Notes under the pieces: generated by a model | What the model was told of the DNA's origin: nothing | Seen by the model: only the letters and a program-made list of their open reading frames with translations | The model's database searches: none | Source of the DNA: Streptomyces sp. cf386 | GTDB taxonomy: Bacteria; Actinomycetota; Actinomycetes; Streptomycetales; Streptomycetaceae | Assembly: GCF_900103585.1 (NCBI RefSeq) | Contig: NZ_FNHV01000002.1 | Location: forward strand, 654,965-718,964 | DNA: 64,000 bases | Direction: 5' to 3' | Shown here: positions 26,912-35,393 of the stretch, in pieces | Position numbering within the stretch: position 1 is the stretch's first letter | How the letters are laid out: each line of letters starts with the position of its first letter | Translations under genes and position numbers: made by a program

Positions 26912-28435
26912 GTGGCGACAGGACGTGTCGTCGCCGGCCGCTATGAACTGTCCAAGCTCATCGGACAGGGCGGCATGGGCCAGGTCTGGACGGCGTACGA
27001 CCAACGGCTCGACCGGCGCGTGGCGGTGAAGCTGCTGCGCCCCGACAAGGTGGCCGGCCAGGAGGCGGACGAACTGCGCCGGCGCTTCGTGCGCGAGTGC
27101 CGGGTCACCGCGCAGGTCGACCACCCCGGGCTGGTCACCGTGCACGACGCGGGCAGTGAGGGCGAGGAGCTGTTCCTCGTCATGCAGTACGTCGACGGCG
27201 CCGACCTCTCCGACCATCTCGCCGAGCACGACCCGTACCCCTGGCAGTGGGCGGTCGCGGTCGCAGCGCAACTGTGCGCCGTACTGAGCGCCGTGCACGC
27301 CGTGCCGATCGTCCACCGCGACCTCAAGCCGCGCAACGTGATGGTGAAGCAGGACGGCACGGTCACCGTCCTCGACCTCGGCGTCGCCTCCGTCATGGAC
27401 GCCGACACCACCCGCCTCACCCACACCGGCACCCCCATCGGCTCGCCCGCCTACATGGCCCCCGAGCAGGCGATGGGCGGCGCGGTCGGCCCGTACACCG
27501 ACCTGTACGCACTCGGCGTCCTCCTGCACGAACTCCTCAGCGGCGACGTCCCGTTCTCCGGCTCGACGGCGCTCGGTGTGCTGCACCGGCACCTGTACGA
27601 GCCGCCGGTCCCCGTGCGCCGCATCCGCCCCGAGGTCCCCGAGGCACTCGAAGCCCTGGTCCTGCGGCTGCTCGCGAAGGACCCGCAGCACCGTCCCGAC
27701 TCCGCGCAGGAGGTGTACGAGCACCTGGCGCTGCTTCTGCCCGCGCGCGGGACGCCCACCGGAGCGCCCCTAGACCCCACCCGCCCCTTCCTGCGCCCCC
27801 ACGCCCCCTGGCCGGACCGCGCCCGCACCCCCGCGCATCAGCCCGCCCCGGTCGCGCCCACCGCCGAGAAACCGGACGTCGCGCGAGCCGTCGACGAGGT
27901 CAAGCGGCTCCTCGGTGAGGGCCGCATCACCCAGGCCGTCGACATTCTCGGCGCGATCCTGCCCACCGCCGCCGAACAGCACGGCGAGCACTCCCCGGTC
28001 GTACGCACCCTGCGCAAGCAGTACGCGGCCACGCTCATGGACGACGGCCAGTACCGGCGCGCACTGCCCGAACTGCGCCGCCTCGCCGACGAACGCGCCG
28101 CCGAGGCCGGCCAGGCCGACCCGCAGTCCCTGCGGTTCCGCTACGACGCCGCCCAGTGCCTGGAGCAGCTCGGCGAACCGGCGGCCGCACTCGCCGAGTA
28201 CCGCGCGCTGCTGCCGTACTACGAGAACCAGTACGTCTCCGGCGGCGACCCCGAACTCGCCCACGACGTCCGCCGCCGTATCGGCCACCTCCTCCTCTCC
28301 CTCGGTGACCGCCCCGCGGCCCACGACACCCTGGCCCGGCTGCTGCTCGACGTGGAACGACTGAAGGGACCGGGGCACCCGCTGGCCGGGGAAGTGCGGC
28401 GGACGCTGCAGTGGCTGGGGCAGGTGCGCGGCTAG
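26912..28435 (+). CDS. Serine/threonine protein kinase with TPR-like C-terminus
   Basis: 507 residues. Hanks-type kinase domain (~1-275): glycine loop LIGQGGMGQVWTAYD, VAVKLL lysine, HRDLKPRNVMV catalytic loop, VLDLGVAS (DLG in place of DFG), GTPIGSPAYMAPEQ activation loop and APE motif. After a Pro-rich linker (~280-315), about 190 residues of TPR-like helices follow (VKRLLGEGRITQAVDILGAILPTAAEQHGEHSPVVRTLRKQYAATLMDDGQYRRALPELRRL). It has no membrane helix and no PASTA repeats, unlike PknB. GTG at 26912 fits GGAAGG; GTG at 26906 overlapping the previous stop is the alternative. Confidence 0.9.
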   Translation: MATGRVVAGRYELSKLIGQGGMGQVWTAYDQRLDRRVAVKLLRPDKVAGQEADELRRRFVRECRVTAQVDHPGLVTVHDAGSEGEELFLVMQYVDGADLSDHLAEHDPYPWQWAVAVAAQLCAVLSAVHAVPIVHRDLKPRNVMVKQDGTVTVLDLGVASVMDADTTRLTHTGTPIGSPAYMAPEQAMGGAVGPYTDLYALGVLLHELLSGDVPFSGSTALGVLHRHLYEPPVPVRRIRPEVPEALEALVLRLLAKDPQHRPDSAQEVYEHLALLLPARGTPTGAPLDPTRPFLRPHAPWPDRARTPAHQPAPVAPTAEKPDVARAVDEVKRLLGEGRITQAVDILGAILPTAAEQHGEHSPVVRTLRKQYAATLMDDGQYRRALPELRRLADERAAEAGQADPQSLRFRYDAAQCLEQLGEPAAALAEYRALLPYYENQYVSGGDPELAHDVRRRIGHLLLSLGDRPAAHDTLARLLLDVERLKGPGHPLAGEVRRTLQWLGQVRG

Positions 28436-28631
28436 TTCTCGCCGCGAGGAGCCCGGCAGACCGAGTGCCCTGAGGGGGCCGAGTGTGCCCAGTGGGCCGG
28501 GCGGGGGTGCTTCGGTGCCCGAAGTCCTGGTGAATCGTTGGTCGAATGGGTTGGCCAGAGCTTGCCCACTGCCTACCATCGATCACCGCAAGACTTTGTG
28601 CACCGTCGCACAATCTCCTCGGGAGGCTTCC

Positions 28632-29279
28632 TTGCACCGCCGCCGTCGCACCGCGCTCCTCCTCACCGCAGCGATCGCCGCCGCGGCCCCTCTCCTCACC
28701 GCCTGCGGAAACGAAGCGCATCCCGGTGCGGCGGCCGTCGTGGGCGGCCAGCGGATCACCGTCGCGCAGCTGGAGAACAGGGTGAGCGAGGTACGCGACG
28801 CGCAGCGCGCGGCCGTACCCGACGAGACCCAGTACGCGCAGGTCATCGCCAAGTCCGGCACCCTCCCGCGCGACGTCCTGCACACCATGGTCCTCGACCG
28901 GGTGCTGCACCGCGCCGCCCAGGACGCGGGCGTGACCGTCACCCGCAAGGAGATCCAGGGAATGCGCGGCGACCTGGAGGGCCAGGTCGGCGGCGCCGAG
29001 GCGCTGGAGACGGCCTGGCTCCAGCAGTACGGAATCCCCCCGCAGCGCCTCGACGAGAACCTCCGCCTCCAGCTGGAGGCCCAGAAACTCGCCACCTCGC
29101 TCGGCACGGACACCGGCAAGCCCGCCTTCTGGAACGCCCTGACCCAGGCGTCCAAGAAGCTCGACATCGACCTCAACCCGCGCTATGGCACCTGGGACGT
29201 CCAGAAGAGCAGCCGCGCCGACGCGAAGACGCCGTGGGTGCGCGAGGTGACGGCGGCGGGGACGCAGCAGACGATGTAG
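28632..29279 (+). CDS. SurA N-terminal domain lipoprotein
   Basis: 215 residues from a TTG start, chosen because GGGAGG lies six bases before it and it opens directly into a signal peptide (LHRRRRTALLLTAAIAAAAPLLTAC) with a lipobox Cys. The rest resembles the SurA/trigger-factor-like N-terminal chaperone domain: AAAVVGGQRITVAQLENRVSEVRDAQRA, TMVLDRVLHRAAQDAGVTVTRKEIQ and LDENLRLQLEAQKLA. There is no PPIase domain. It is probably an envelope chaperone for secreted proteins. The gene lies upstream of mazG, separated by the DnaA-box array. Confidence 0.85.
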   Translation: MHRRRRTALLLTAAIAAAAPLLTACGNEAHPGAAAVVGGQRITVAQLENRVSEVRDAQRAAVPDETQYAQVIAKSGTLPRDVLHTMVLDRVLHRAAQDAGVTVTRKEIQGMRGDLEGQVGGAEALETAWLQQYGIPPQRLDENLRLQLEAQKLATSLGTDTGKPAFWNALTQASKKLDIDLNPRYGTWDVQKSSRADAKTPWVREVTAAGTQQTM

Positions 29280-29280
29280 G

Positions 29281-29346
29281 GCCTGTGGACAAGCAGCGCC
29301 TGTGGACAAGCCGTGCCTGTGGACCAGTAGGGCCTGTGGATAACTT
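29281..29346. promoter_or_regulatory. Four DnaA-box-like sites in a 17-bp tandem array
   Basis: Four 9-mers lie exactly 17 bp apart: TGTGGACAA (29284), TGTGGACAA (29301), TGTGGACCA (29318) and TGTGGATAA (29335). Read on the minus strand they are TTGTCCACA twice (the Streptomyces DnaA-box consensus), TGGTCCACA and TTATCCACA (the general consensus). Each sits in a GCCTGTGGAC repeat unit. The array begins one base after the stop of the lipoprotein gene and ends about 26 bp before the -10 of mazG. Binding by DnaA is inferred from sequence. Confidence 0.75.
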
Positions 29347-29369
29347 CGGGGGTCGTCGGCGACGTGGGT

Positions 29370-29381
29370 TACGTTCGGATC
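29370..29381 (+). promoter_or_regulatory. -10 box of a probable leaderless promoter for mazG
   Basis: TACGTT (29370-29375) lies six bases before GTG 29382 and no Shine-Dalgarno sequence is present. The fourth DnaA-box-like site (29335-29343) would fall immediately upstream of the -35 position, so DnaA could influence this promoter. Confidence 0.5.
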
Positions 29382-30359
29382 GTGAACGCAACCAGCCCCG
29401 AAGCCGCCCCCGGCCGCATCGTCCTCCTCACCACCAGCCACCGTGTCGCGCCCGGCCTGCTGTCCTGGCCCGCGTGGCAGGCGCTGCACGGCGCCGACCG
29501 CGTGCTGTGCGCGGACGGCGCGCATCCGCAGCTGCCCTATCTGCGTGAGGCCGGGATAGCGGTCGACGAGGCTGCCCCGACCGCCGAGCAGCTGATCGAG
29601 GCATGTGCAGGCGGCCACACGGTGGTGGTCGTGGCCACGGGCGAGGGCGAGCCGGCCCTCACCGACGGCCTCGCCCGCCTCGCGGGCACCGGCCGCCTCC
29701 AGATGCCGGATCTGGAACTGCTTCCCGCCTCCTACGACCTGCCCGGCGCCCGCCTCCTCGACCTCGTCCAGGTCATGGACCGCATCCGCGCCGAGTGCCC
29801 GTGGTCCTCCCAGCAGACCCACAAGGGCCTGGCGAAGTACGGCATCGAGGAGGCGTACGAACTCGTCGAGGCGATCGAGGACGGCGACCGCGACGAGCTG
29901 CGCGAGGAACTGGGCGATGTCCTTCTCCAGGTCGTCTTCCACGCCCGCATCGCCGAGGAGGACCCGGAGTCCCCCTTCTCCATCGACGACGTCGCCGGAG
30001 GCATCGTCGCCAAGCTCATCCACCGCCACCCGCACGTCTTCGGCGACGAGACGGCGACGACCCCCGAGGAGGTCAAGGAGCACTGGCTGCGCACGAAGGC
30101 CGTCGAGAAGCAGCGGGAGTCGGTGACAGAGGGCATACCCCTGGGCCAGCCGGGTCTGGCGCTCGCGTCGAAGCTGGCCTCTCGGGTGCGCACGGCGGGG
30201 CTGGAGGTGCCGCTGCCGTCGGGCGAGGGCGTCGGGTACGAGCTGCTCGCGATGGCGGTGCGGGCGGAGGCGGCGGGGGTGGATCCGGAGGCGGCGTTGC
30301 GGGTTGCCGCGCGGGCTTATCGGGATGCCGTTCGGGCCGCTGAGGGGTTGTCTGCTTAG
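29382..30359 (+). CDS. mazG: MazG-type nucleoside triphosphate pyrophosphohydrolase
   Basis: 325 residues. The MazG domain (~135-310) hydrolyses NTPs or damaged NTPs to NMP and PPi: MDRIRAECPWSSQQTHKGLAKYGIEEAYELVEAIEDGDRDELREELGDVLLQVVFHARIAEE holds the Glu/Asp metal ligands (EEAYE, EELGD), and HPHVFG, TPEEVKEHW complete the family. The first ~120 residues (GRIVLLTTSHRVAPGLLSWPAWQALHGADRVLCAD) look like a shortened tetrapyrrole-methylase-like module, known fused to MazG in other Gram-positives. GTG at 29382 is preferred. The STAND gene begins 42 bp downstream. Confidence 0.88.
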   Translation: MNATSPEAAPGRIVLLTTSHRVAPGLLSWPAWQALHGADRVLCADGAHPQLPYLREAGIAVDEAAPTAEQLIEACAGGHTVVVVATGEGEPALTDGLARLAGTGRLQMPDLELLPASYDLPGARLLDLVQVMDRIRAECPWSSQQTHKGLAKYGIEEAYELVEAIEDGDRDELREELGDVLLQVVFHARIAEEDPESPFSIDDVAGGIVAKLIHRHPHVFGDETATTPEEVKEHWLRTKAVEKQRESVTEGIPLGQPGLALASKLASRVRTAGLEVPLPSGEGVGYELLAMAVRAEAAGVDPEAALRVAARAYRDAVRAAEGLSA

Positions 30360-30401
30360 TACCGTTGGGGTGACGGGTGGGTGCTAGAGGCGGGGGCGGT
30401 C

Positions 30402-32768
30402 GTGGCAACGGAGTTGGAGGAACTGGCGGTCGAGGGCAGCGCGGTGCTCCTGGCCGGGTTGAGCTCGGAGAACTGGAGACGGGTCCGCAACCGTTTCGCC
30501 GCGTGGTTGAAGGCCTCGGATCAGCGCTTCTACGCCGGGGACCTCCACGACCTCAAAGGACGCCAGCACGAATACACCCAGGGGAGCCTGGCCGAACGGC
30601 GGTGGCAACGCCGACTTTCCGAAGCGCTGGCGGAAGCACCCGACCCCTCTCTCGTGGAGGAAGGTCTCCGAGCCCTGATCAAGGAGTTTTCCCCGTCCGG
30701 ACAGACAACCGGTTCCGGTACCTCCGTCATGGCCAGTGGCCCCCGTTCCATCGCGGCGGGCGGTGACATCCACATCGCCGTCATTGGCGACAACTCCACC
30801 GCCACGCATGTCGCCGGCGACCACATCGACTTCCGCGACTCCACCTTCCACGACCGGGTCGTAGGTGTGCAGCACAACCACTACGGCACCATGCCTACCC
30901 CGGCGGAGTGGCAGCCGGTCGGGCAAGTGAGGCCGCTGGAGTTCGGCGTACGCCCGACCCGGCCCGTGCCGGGTCTGCCCGACGTGCCGCCGTACGCGAC
31001 GCGCGACTGCGACAAGGACCTGCAGGCCAAGCTGGCCCACAACACCCTCGTGCTGATCCTGGGCGAACCGTGCGCGGGGAAGTCGTACACCGCATGGAAC
31101 GGCGTGCGCTCATTGCGGGGCCACCGCCTGTACGCCCCGGACCCCGGCGAGGACCTTCGGCCTCTGGCCGCCGCACTGCGGGGCAACCCCGGCGAGTACG
31201 TCGTCTGGCTGGACGAGCTGACCGGCCATCTCGGCGCGGGCGGCCTCGACTTACGGCTGCTGGGGCGGCTCAACGACCTCGGTGCCGTCGTGCTGGGCAC
31301 GATGAGCCCCGCCGAGTACTACGTGCGCCGTACCGGGACCGCCCCGGGCGACCGGGTCGTTGCCGCGGCCCGCACGGTGGAGCTGGCGCGCGAGTGGAGT
31401 GAGGCCGAGCTGGCACGGCTGGCGGCGGTCGATGATCCGCGTGCTTATCCGGCATACATGTGGAGCGGCCGGGAGGGCGTGGCGTCGTACTTCGCCCTCG
31501 GGCATCACCTGTTCGACGAGTGGCAGCGTGTGGGGACCCAACTGGAGCATCCACGCGGGCAGTTACTGGTCCGGGCGGCCGTCGATCTCGCTCGGTGCGG
31601 CGTCACGGGAGCGGTGTCGGCCGAACTGCTCAGGAGAGTGCAGGAGCAGTACAGGGCGGAGGAGAGGGAGTCGTTCGAGGAGGCCCTCGCCTGGGCGACG
31701 GCGCCGATGTTCGGGGCGTCGGGATTGCTCGTGGCGGGGGAGGAGGACGGCACCTGGCGGGCATACGGGGCGCTGGTCGCGGAAGCGCTGAGGTCGGGGG
31801 ACCTGGAACCGGTGCCGGACGAGGTTTGGTGGACGTTGCTGGACGCGGCGCGGGAACCGGACGCTCCGCTGGACTTCGCCTCAGTCCTCGACGCGGCCCG
31901 CAGCGCGTTGCACGAGCGCGTGGAGGCGGGGGACGCGGCGGTTGCGCTCGGGTTCGCGCGGCGTACCGAGGGCGTGGAGCGCGGGGGGTGGCTGCGCCGG
32001 GCGGCGGACGCGGGGGATTCTTGGGCGGCAGTGGAACTGGCGAAGGCCCTGCTGGAACGCGGGGACGAGCACGGTGCGCTGCCGTACCTGGAGAAGGCAG
32101 CTGAGGCGGGCAGTTCCGAGGCCGCGACGGTACTCGGCGGCCTGCTGTGGAAGCGGGCTGAGTACTGGCTGGGCAGGGCCGCCGAACACGGGGACGGTGA
32201 CGCGGCGTATCAGTTCGGCAACCTGCTGGTCGGTGCGGGGCGGACCGGGGCGGCCTACCACTGGTACACGCGGGCTGCCGAGGCGGGCAGTGAGAAGGTG
32301 GCCGCACGGTTCGCTGAACTGTTGCAGCGGCAGGGCGACCGGTGCGAAGCGGAGCGGTGGTACCGACGGGGCGTCGCCCAAGGTGACACGCGTGCGATGC
32401 GCGGGCTCGCGCAGCTGCTCGTTGAGCGGGGTGATCAGAATGAATCCGAGAGGCTCCTTCGGCAGGCGATCGAGGCAGGGAGTGCGGACGCGGCTGTCGC
32501 CCTCGGATTACTCCTCGCGCGGAATGAGGAGAGACACGGGGAGGGGATGGCTCTCCTCCGTCAGGTCGCCACCCTGGGGGAGTGCAGTGCGGAGGCCAAG
32601 GCTTGGGCGGAGTACTACCTGGCGTGGTTCATGGAACAGGAGGGCCGGACCAAGGAGGCGCGCTGGTGGTACGGCAAAGCCGCCGAGCACGGTCACTACC
32701 GTGCCAAGCAGCACCTGACCGAACAGAATGCGGACCGCGCCGACCAGCCAGCTACCGTCAAGGAGTGA
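30402..32768 (+). CDS. STAND-type NTPase with Sel1/TPR-like repeats; three TTA codons
   Basis: 788 residues. An N-terminal ~90-residue helical domain (VATELEELAVEGSAVLLAGLSSENWRRVRNRFAAWL) precedes a Gly/Asp-rich linker (AAGGDIHIAVIGDNSTATHVAGDHIDFRDSTFHDRVVGVQHNHYG), a layout seen in actinobacterial STAND and effector-associated proteins. The NTPase has Walker A GEPCAGKS (~221) and Walker B-like YVVWLDEL (~268). Sel1/TPR-like repeats (AGSSEAATVLGGLLWKRAEYWLGRAAEHGDGDAAYQFGNLL) fill ~535-765. Leu 284, 388 and 703 are encoded by TTA (31251, 31563, 32508). Codon use is less biased than in its neighbours. The GTG start is uncertain (30381 possible). Ligand and effector are unknown; a sensing or defence role is inference. 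Confidence 0.75.
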   Translation: MATELEELAVEGSAVLLAGLSSENWRRVRNRFAAWLKASDQRFYAGDLHDLKGRQHEYTQGSLAERRWQRRLSEALAEAPDPSLVEEGLRALIKEFSPSGQTTGSGTSVMASGPRSIAAGGDIHIAVIGDNSTATHVAGDHIDFRDSTFHDRVVGVQHNHYGTMPTPAEWQPVGQVRPLEFGVRPTRPVPGLPDVPPYATRDCDKDLQAKLAHNTLVLILGEPCAGKSYTAWNGVRSLRGHRLYAPDPGEDLRPLAAALRGNPGEYVVWLDELTGHLGAGGLDLRLLGRLNDLGAVVLGTMSPAEYYVRRTGTAPGDRVVAAARTVELAREWSEAELARLAAVDDPRAYPAYMWSGREGVASYFALGHHLFDEWQRVGTQLEHPRGQLLVRAAVDLARCGVTGAVSAELLRRVQEQYRAEERESFEEALAWATAPMFGASGLLVAGEEDGTWRAYGALVAEALRSGDLEPVPDEVWWTLLDAAREPDAPLDFASVLDAARSALHERVEAGDAAVALGFARRTEGVERGGWLRRAADAGDSWAAVELAKALLERGDEHGALPYLEKAAEAGSSEAATVLGGLLWKRAEYWLGRAAEHGDGDAAYQFGNLLVGAGRTGAAYHWYTRAAEAGSEKVAARFAELLQRQGDRCEAERWYRRGVAQGDTRAMRGLAQLLVERGDQNESERLLRQAIEAGSADAAVALGLLLARNEERHGEGMALLRQVATLGECSAEAKAWAEYYLAWFMEQEGRTKEARWWYGKAAEHGHYRAKQHLTEQNADRADQPATVKE

Positions 32769-34036
32769 CCAACCAGCCCACCCCCACCCCCGAACCCCCG
32801 GCCCTCTTCACCTGGGAGTTCGCCACCAACCCCTACCCGGCCTACGCCTGGCTCCGCGAACACGCCCCCGTCCACAAGACGCGCCTCCCCAGCGGCGTGG
32901 AGGCCTGGCTGGTCACCCGCTACGTCGACGCCAAGCAGGCCCTCGCCGACCAACGCCTGTCCAAGAACCCGGCCCACCACGACGAACCCGCCCACGCCAA
33001 GGGCAAGACCGGCATTCCGGGTGAACGCAAGGCCGAGTTGATGACGCACCTCCTCAACATCGACCCGCCGGACCACACCCGCCTTCGCCGGCTCGTCTCG
33101 AAGGCGTTCACGCCCCGCAGGGTCGCCGAGTTCGCCCCCCGGGTGCAGGAACTCACGGACCACCTCATCGACCAGTTCGCCCACAAGGGCAGCGCCGACC
33201 TGATCCACGAGTTCGCCTTCCCGCTCCCCATCTACGCCATCTGCGACCTGCTCGGTGTCCCCCGCGAGGACCAGGACGACTTCCGGGACTGGGCGGGCAT
33301 GATGATCCGCCACCAGGGCGGGCCCAGGGGCGGCGTCGCGCGGTCCGTGAAGAAGATGCGCGGCTATCTCGCCGACCTCATCCACCGCAAGCGCGAGGCA
33401 CTCCCCGACACCCCCACCCCCGGCGAGGACCTCATCTCCGGCCTCATCCGCGCCTCCGACCACGGCGAGCACCTCACCGAGAACGAGGCCGCCGCGATGG
33501 CCTTCATCCTGCTGTTCGCCGGCTTCGAGACGACGGTCAACCTCATCGGCAACGGCACGTTCGCCCTGCTCACCCACCCCGAGCAGCGCGCCCGCCTCCA
33601 GACGTCCCTCGCCGCCCACGACACCGCCCTCCTGGAAACCGGCGTGGAGGAACTCCTCCGCTACGACGGCCCCGTCGAACTCGCCACCTGGCGCTTCGCC
33701 ACCGAACCGCTCACCATCGGCGGGCAGCGCATCGGCCCCGGCGACCCCGTCCTCGTCGTCCTGGCCGCCGCCGACCGGGACCCGGAGCGGTTCGCCGACC
33801 CCGACGTCCTGGACCTCGGCCGCCGCGACAACCAGCACCTCGGTTACGGCCACGGCATCCACTACTGCCTCGGCGCCCCGCTCGCCCGTCTGGAGGGCCA
33901 GACCGCCCTCGCCACCCTCCTCACCCGCCTCCCGGATCTGCAACTCGCCGTGGACCCGGCCGAGTTGCGCTGGCGCGGCGGCCTCATCATGCGCGGACTG
34001 CGTACGCTTCCGGTGGAGTTCACCCCGGTTGGGTGA
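32765..34036 (+). CDS. Cytochrome P450
   Basis: 423 residues. Heme-binding loop HLGYGHGIHYCLGAPLARLEGQ with the axial Cys, K-helix EELLR, I-helix LLFAGFETTVN (the usual AGxxTT core, here with E before TT) and LLNIDPPDHTRLRRLVSKAFTPRRV all fit bacterial CYP107-like P450s. It is a soluble monooxygenase needing ferredoxin partners, none of which is adjacent. The GTG overlaps the stop of the STAND gene (GTGA), suggesting coupling. By its position next to rpf and eno it may be the conserved Streptomyces CYP107U-type enzyme; the substrate is unknown. Confidence 0.9.
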   Translation: MTNQPTPTPEPPALFTWEFATNPYPAYAWLREHAPVHKTRLPSGVEAWLVTRYVDAKQALADQRLSKNPAHHDEPAHAKGKTGIPGERKAELMTHLLNIDPPDHTRLRRLVSKAFTPRRVAEFAPRVQELTDHLIDQFAHKGSADLIHEFAFPLPIYAICDLLGVPREDQDDFRDWAGMMIRHQGGPRGGVARSVKKMRGYLADLIHRKREALPDTPTPGEDLISGLIRASDHGEHLTENEAAAMAFILLFAGFETTVNLIGNGTFALLTHPEQRARLQTSLAAHDTALLETGVEELLRYDGPVELATWRFATEPLTIGGQRIGPGDPVLVVLAAADRDPERFADPDVLDLGRRDNQHLGYGHGIHYCLGAPLARLEGQTALATLLTRLPDLQLAVDPAELRWRGGLIMRGLRTLPVEFTPVG

Positions 34037-34106
34037 GTTCGTCCACCACCGCAAACGTGACACGCACTCAAGTCTGTGATCTTCACGTGATCTGCGCGGC
34101 ATTAAC

Positions 34107-34136
34107 TTGTGACAAGTGATCGTCTGCCTATACGTT
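34107..34136 (+). promoter_or_regulatory. Putative promoter of the first rpf gene
   Basis: TTGTGA (34107-34112) and TACGTT (34131-34136) are separated by 18 bp, giving a plausible housekeeping-type promoter ~70 bp before the start codon. A nearby GTGATCTTCAC dyad just upstream could be a regulator site but does not fit the Crp consensus. Confidence 0.45.
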
Positions 34137-34203
34137 CACGGATCAACGACGGCGCCCAGGTTTTACGCGCCGCGGTCACCGTTGTCTCGTGAAAGGTCCC
34201 CGC

Positions 34204-35235
34204 ATGCTCTCCGGGAACGGTCGCCACCGACGCCCCCGTCAGGCTCCGGCTCTTCTCGTCGCGGCCGGTGTGACCGGCTCCGCCATCGCCATCCCGCTCC
34301 TCGGTGCCGCGAGCGCGAGCGCCGCCGACGGCAACGTCTGGGACAAGGTGGCCGAGTGCGAGAGCGGCGGCTCCTGGAGTGCCGACGACGACGGCAGCGG
34401 GCGCTACGGCGGACTGCAGTTGACCCAGGAGGACTGGGACGAGTACGGCGGCCTCGACTACGCACCGAGTCCCAACCTGGCGAGCCGCTCCCAGCAGATC
34501 GCCGTGGCCCAGGACATCCTCGCGGACCAGGGCGTCGGCGCCTGGCGCACCTGCGGACTGCTCAGCGGGCTCACCAAGGAGTCCGGCTCGACCGACATCG
34601 ACACCGGTGTCGAGGAGGACTCGCCGTCTGCGGTGTCCGGATCATCCGGATTGCTCGATTCATCCGGCTCGTCTGGCTCGTCCGGCTCGTCGCAGTCCAA
34701 GGGGTCGTCCGGCGACTCCTCGAACGCTTCGAATTCCTCCGACTTGCCGAGCGGCTCCGCCGGCGATTCGTCCGAATCCTCCCGTGATTCCTCCTCTTCG
34801 CCCTCTTCTTCCGTTAAGGGTGACAGCTCCGCCAAGTCCGATACGTCGTCCGACGCAGAGGCCTCACAGTCACCCGACGGCTCCCCCGCAGAAACACCCA
34901 AGGGCGACAATCAGGACAACTCTGAGCCGGGGGTGGGCTCCTGGGGCCTCGTCGACACCGGTGCCGTCGACGCCGACGCGGTCGACTCCGCGACCGGCTC
35001 GGGGCGCCATCGCGGGGCCAGTGCCGAGGAGGGCGAGGCTGTCGACGGCGCCGCCAAGTCGTCCGGCCGCCACGCCTCGTACACCGTCCGCGCCGGCGAC
35101 ACTCTCGCCTCCATCGCCGACTCCCTTGACCTCGACGGCGGGTGGCGTGCGCTGTATCAGGCGAACAAGCAGGACATCGGTGCTGACGCGAATCACATCT
35201 TCCCCGGTCAGACCCTGGAAGTACCTGCCGAATAG
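34204..35235 (+). CDS. Resuscitation-promoting factor (Rpf) with Ser-rich linker and LysM
   Basis: 343 residues. A signal peptide (RQAPALLVAAGVTGSAIAIPLLGAASASA) leads to an Rpf lysozyme-like domain (VWDKVAECESGGSWSADDDGSGRYGGLQLTQEDWDEYGGLDYAP ... GAWRTCG), with the catalytic Glu in AECESGG and the conserved disulphide. A Ser/Asp/Gly-rich low-complexity linker of ~130 residues follows, then a C-terminal LysM domain (ASYTVRAGDTLASIADSLDLDGGWRALYQANKQDIGADANHIFPGQTLEV). It cleaves peptidoglycan during germination and growth. ATG at 34204 has GAAAGG seven bases upstream. The two adjacent rpf genes are related but differ in linker length and control. Confidence 0.92.
   Translation: MLSGNGRHRRPRQAPALLVAAGVTGSAIAIPLLGAASASAADGNVWDKVAECESGGSWSADDDGSGRYGGLQLTQEDWDEYGGLDYAPSPNLASRSQQIAVAQDILADQGVGAWRTCGLLSGLTKESGSTDIDTGVEEDSPSAVSGSSGLLDSSGSSGSSGSSQSKGSSGDSSNASNSSDLPSGSAGDSSESSRDSSSSPSSSVKGDSSAKSDTSSDAEASQSPDGSPAETPKGDNQDNSEPGVGSWGLVDTGAVDADAVDSATGSGRHRGASAEEGEAVDGAAKSSGRHASYTVRAGDTLASIADSLDLDGGWRALYQANKQDIGADANHIFPGQTLEVPAE
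34640..34860 (+). repeat. Ser-rich coding low-complexity tract in the first rpf gene
   Basis: Codons TCC/TCG/TCT/TCA dominate (ssgsSGSSGSSGSSQSKGSSGDSS-like), with short repeats such as ggctcgtctggctcgtccgg. It encodes a flexible wall-spanning linker between the Rpf domain and LysM. Confidence 0.8.
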
Positions 35236-35327
35236 GGCGAAATGCAGCGGGAGTTCGCGCCCCGCTTCGCACCCTAATGTCCCTTTTGGTGGCAGTGAGA
35301 GATAGATCTCAGAAGCCCTGATCGTCT

Positions 35328-35357
35328 TTGTCATTCCGCGAATTGAGTGTCTACGGT
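35328..35357 (+). promoter_or_regulatory. Promoter of the riboswitch-controlled rpf gene
   Basis: TTGTCA (35328-35333) and TACGGT (35352-35357) with an 18-bp spacer lie just upstream of the ydaO element. Transcription would start about 30 bases before the riboswitch core and give a ~265-nt leader. Confidence 0.6.
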
Positions 35358-35393
35358 CGTGATCGCTCGTCACCACGAGCCCCGGCTGCCGCA

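Noticed and set aside
34037..34203. Crp-type operator upstream of the first rpf gene
   Set aside because: GTGATCTTCAC is a short dyad but the half-site spacing does not fit the TGTGA-N6-TCACA consensus.
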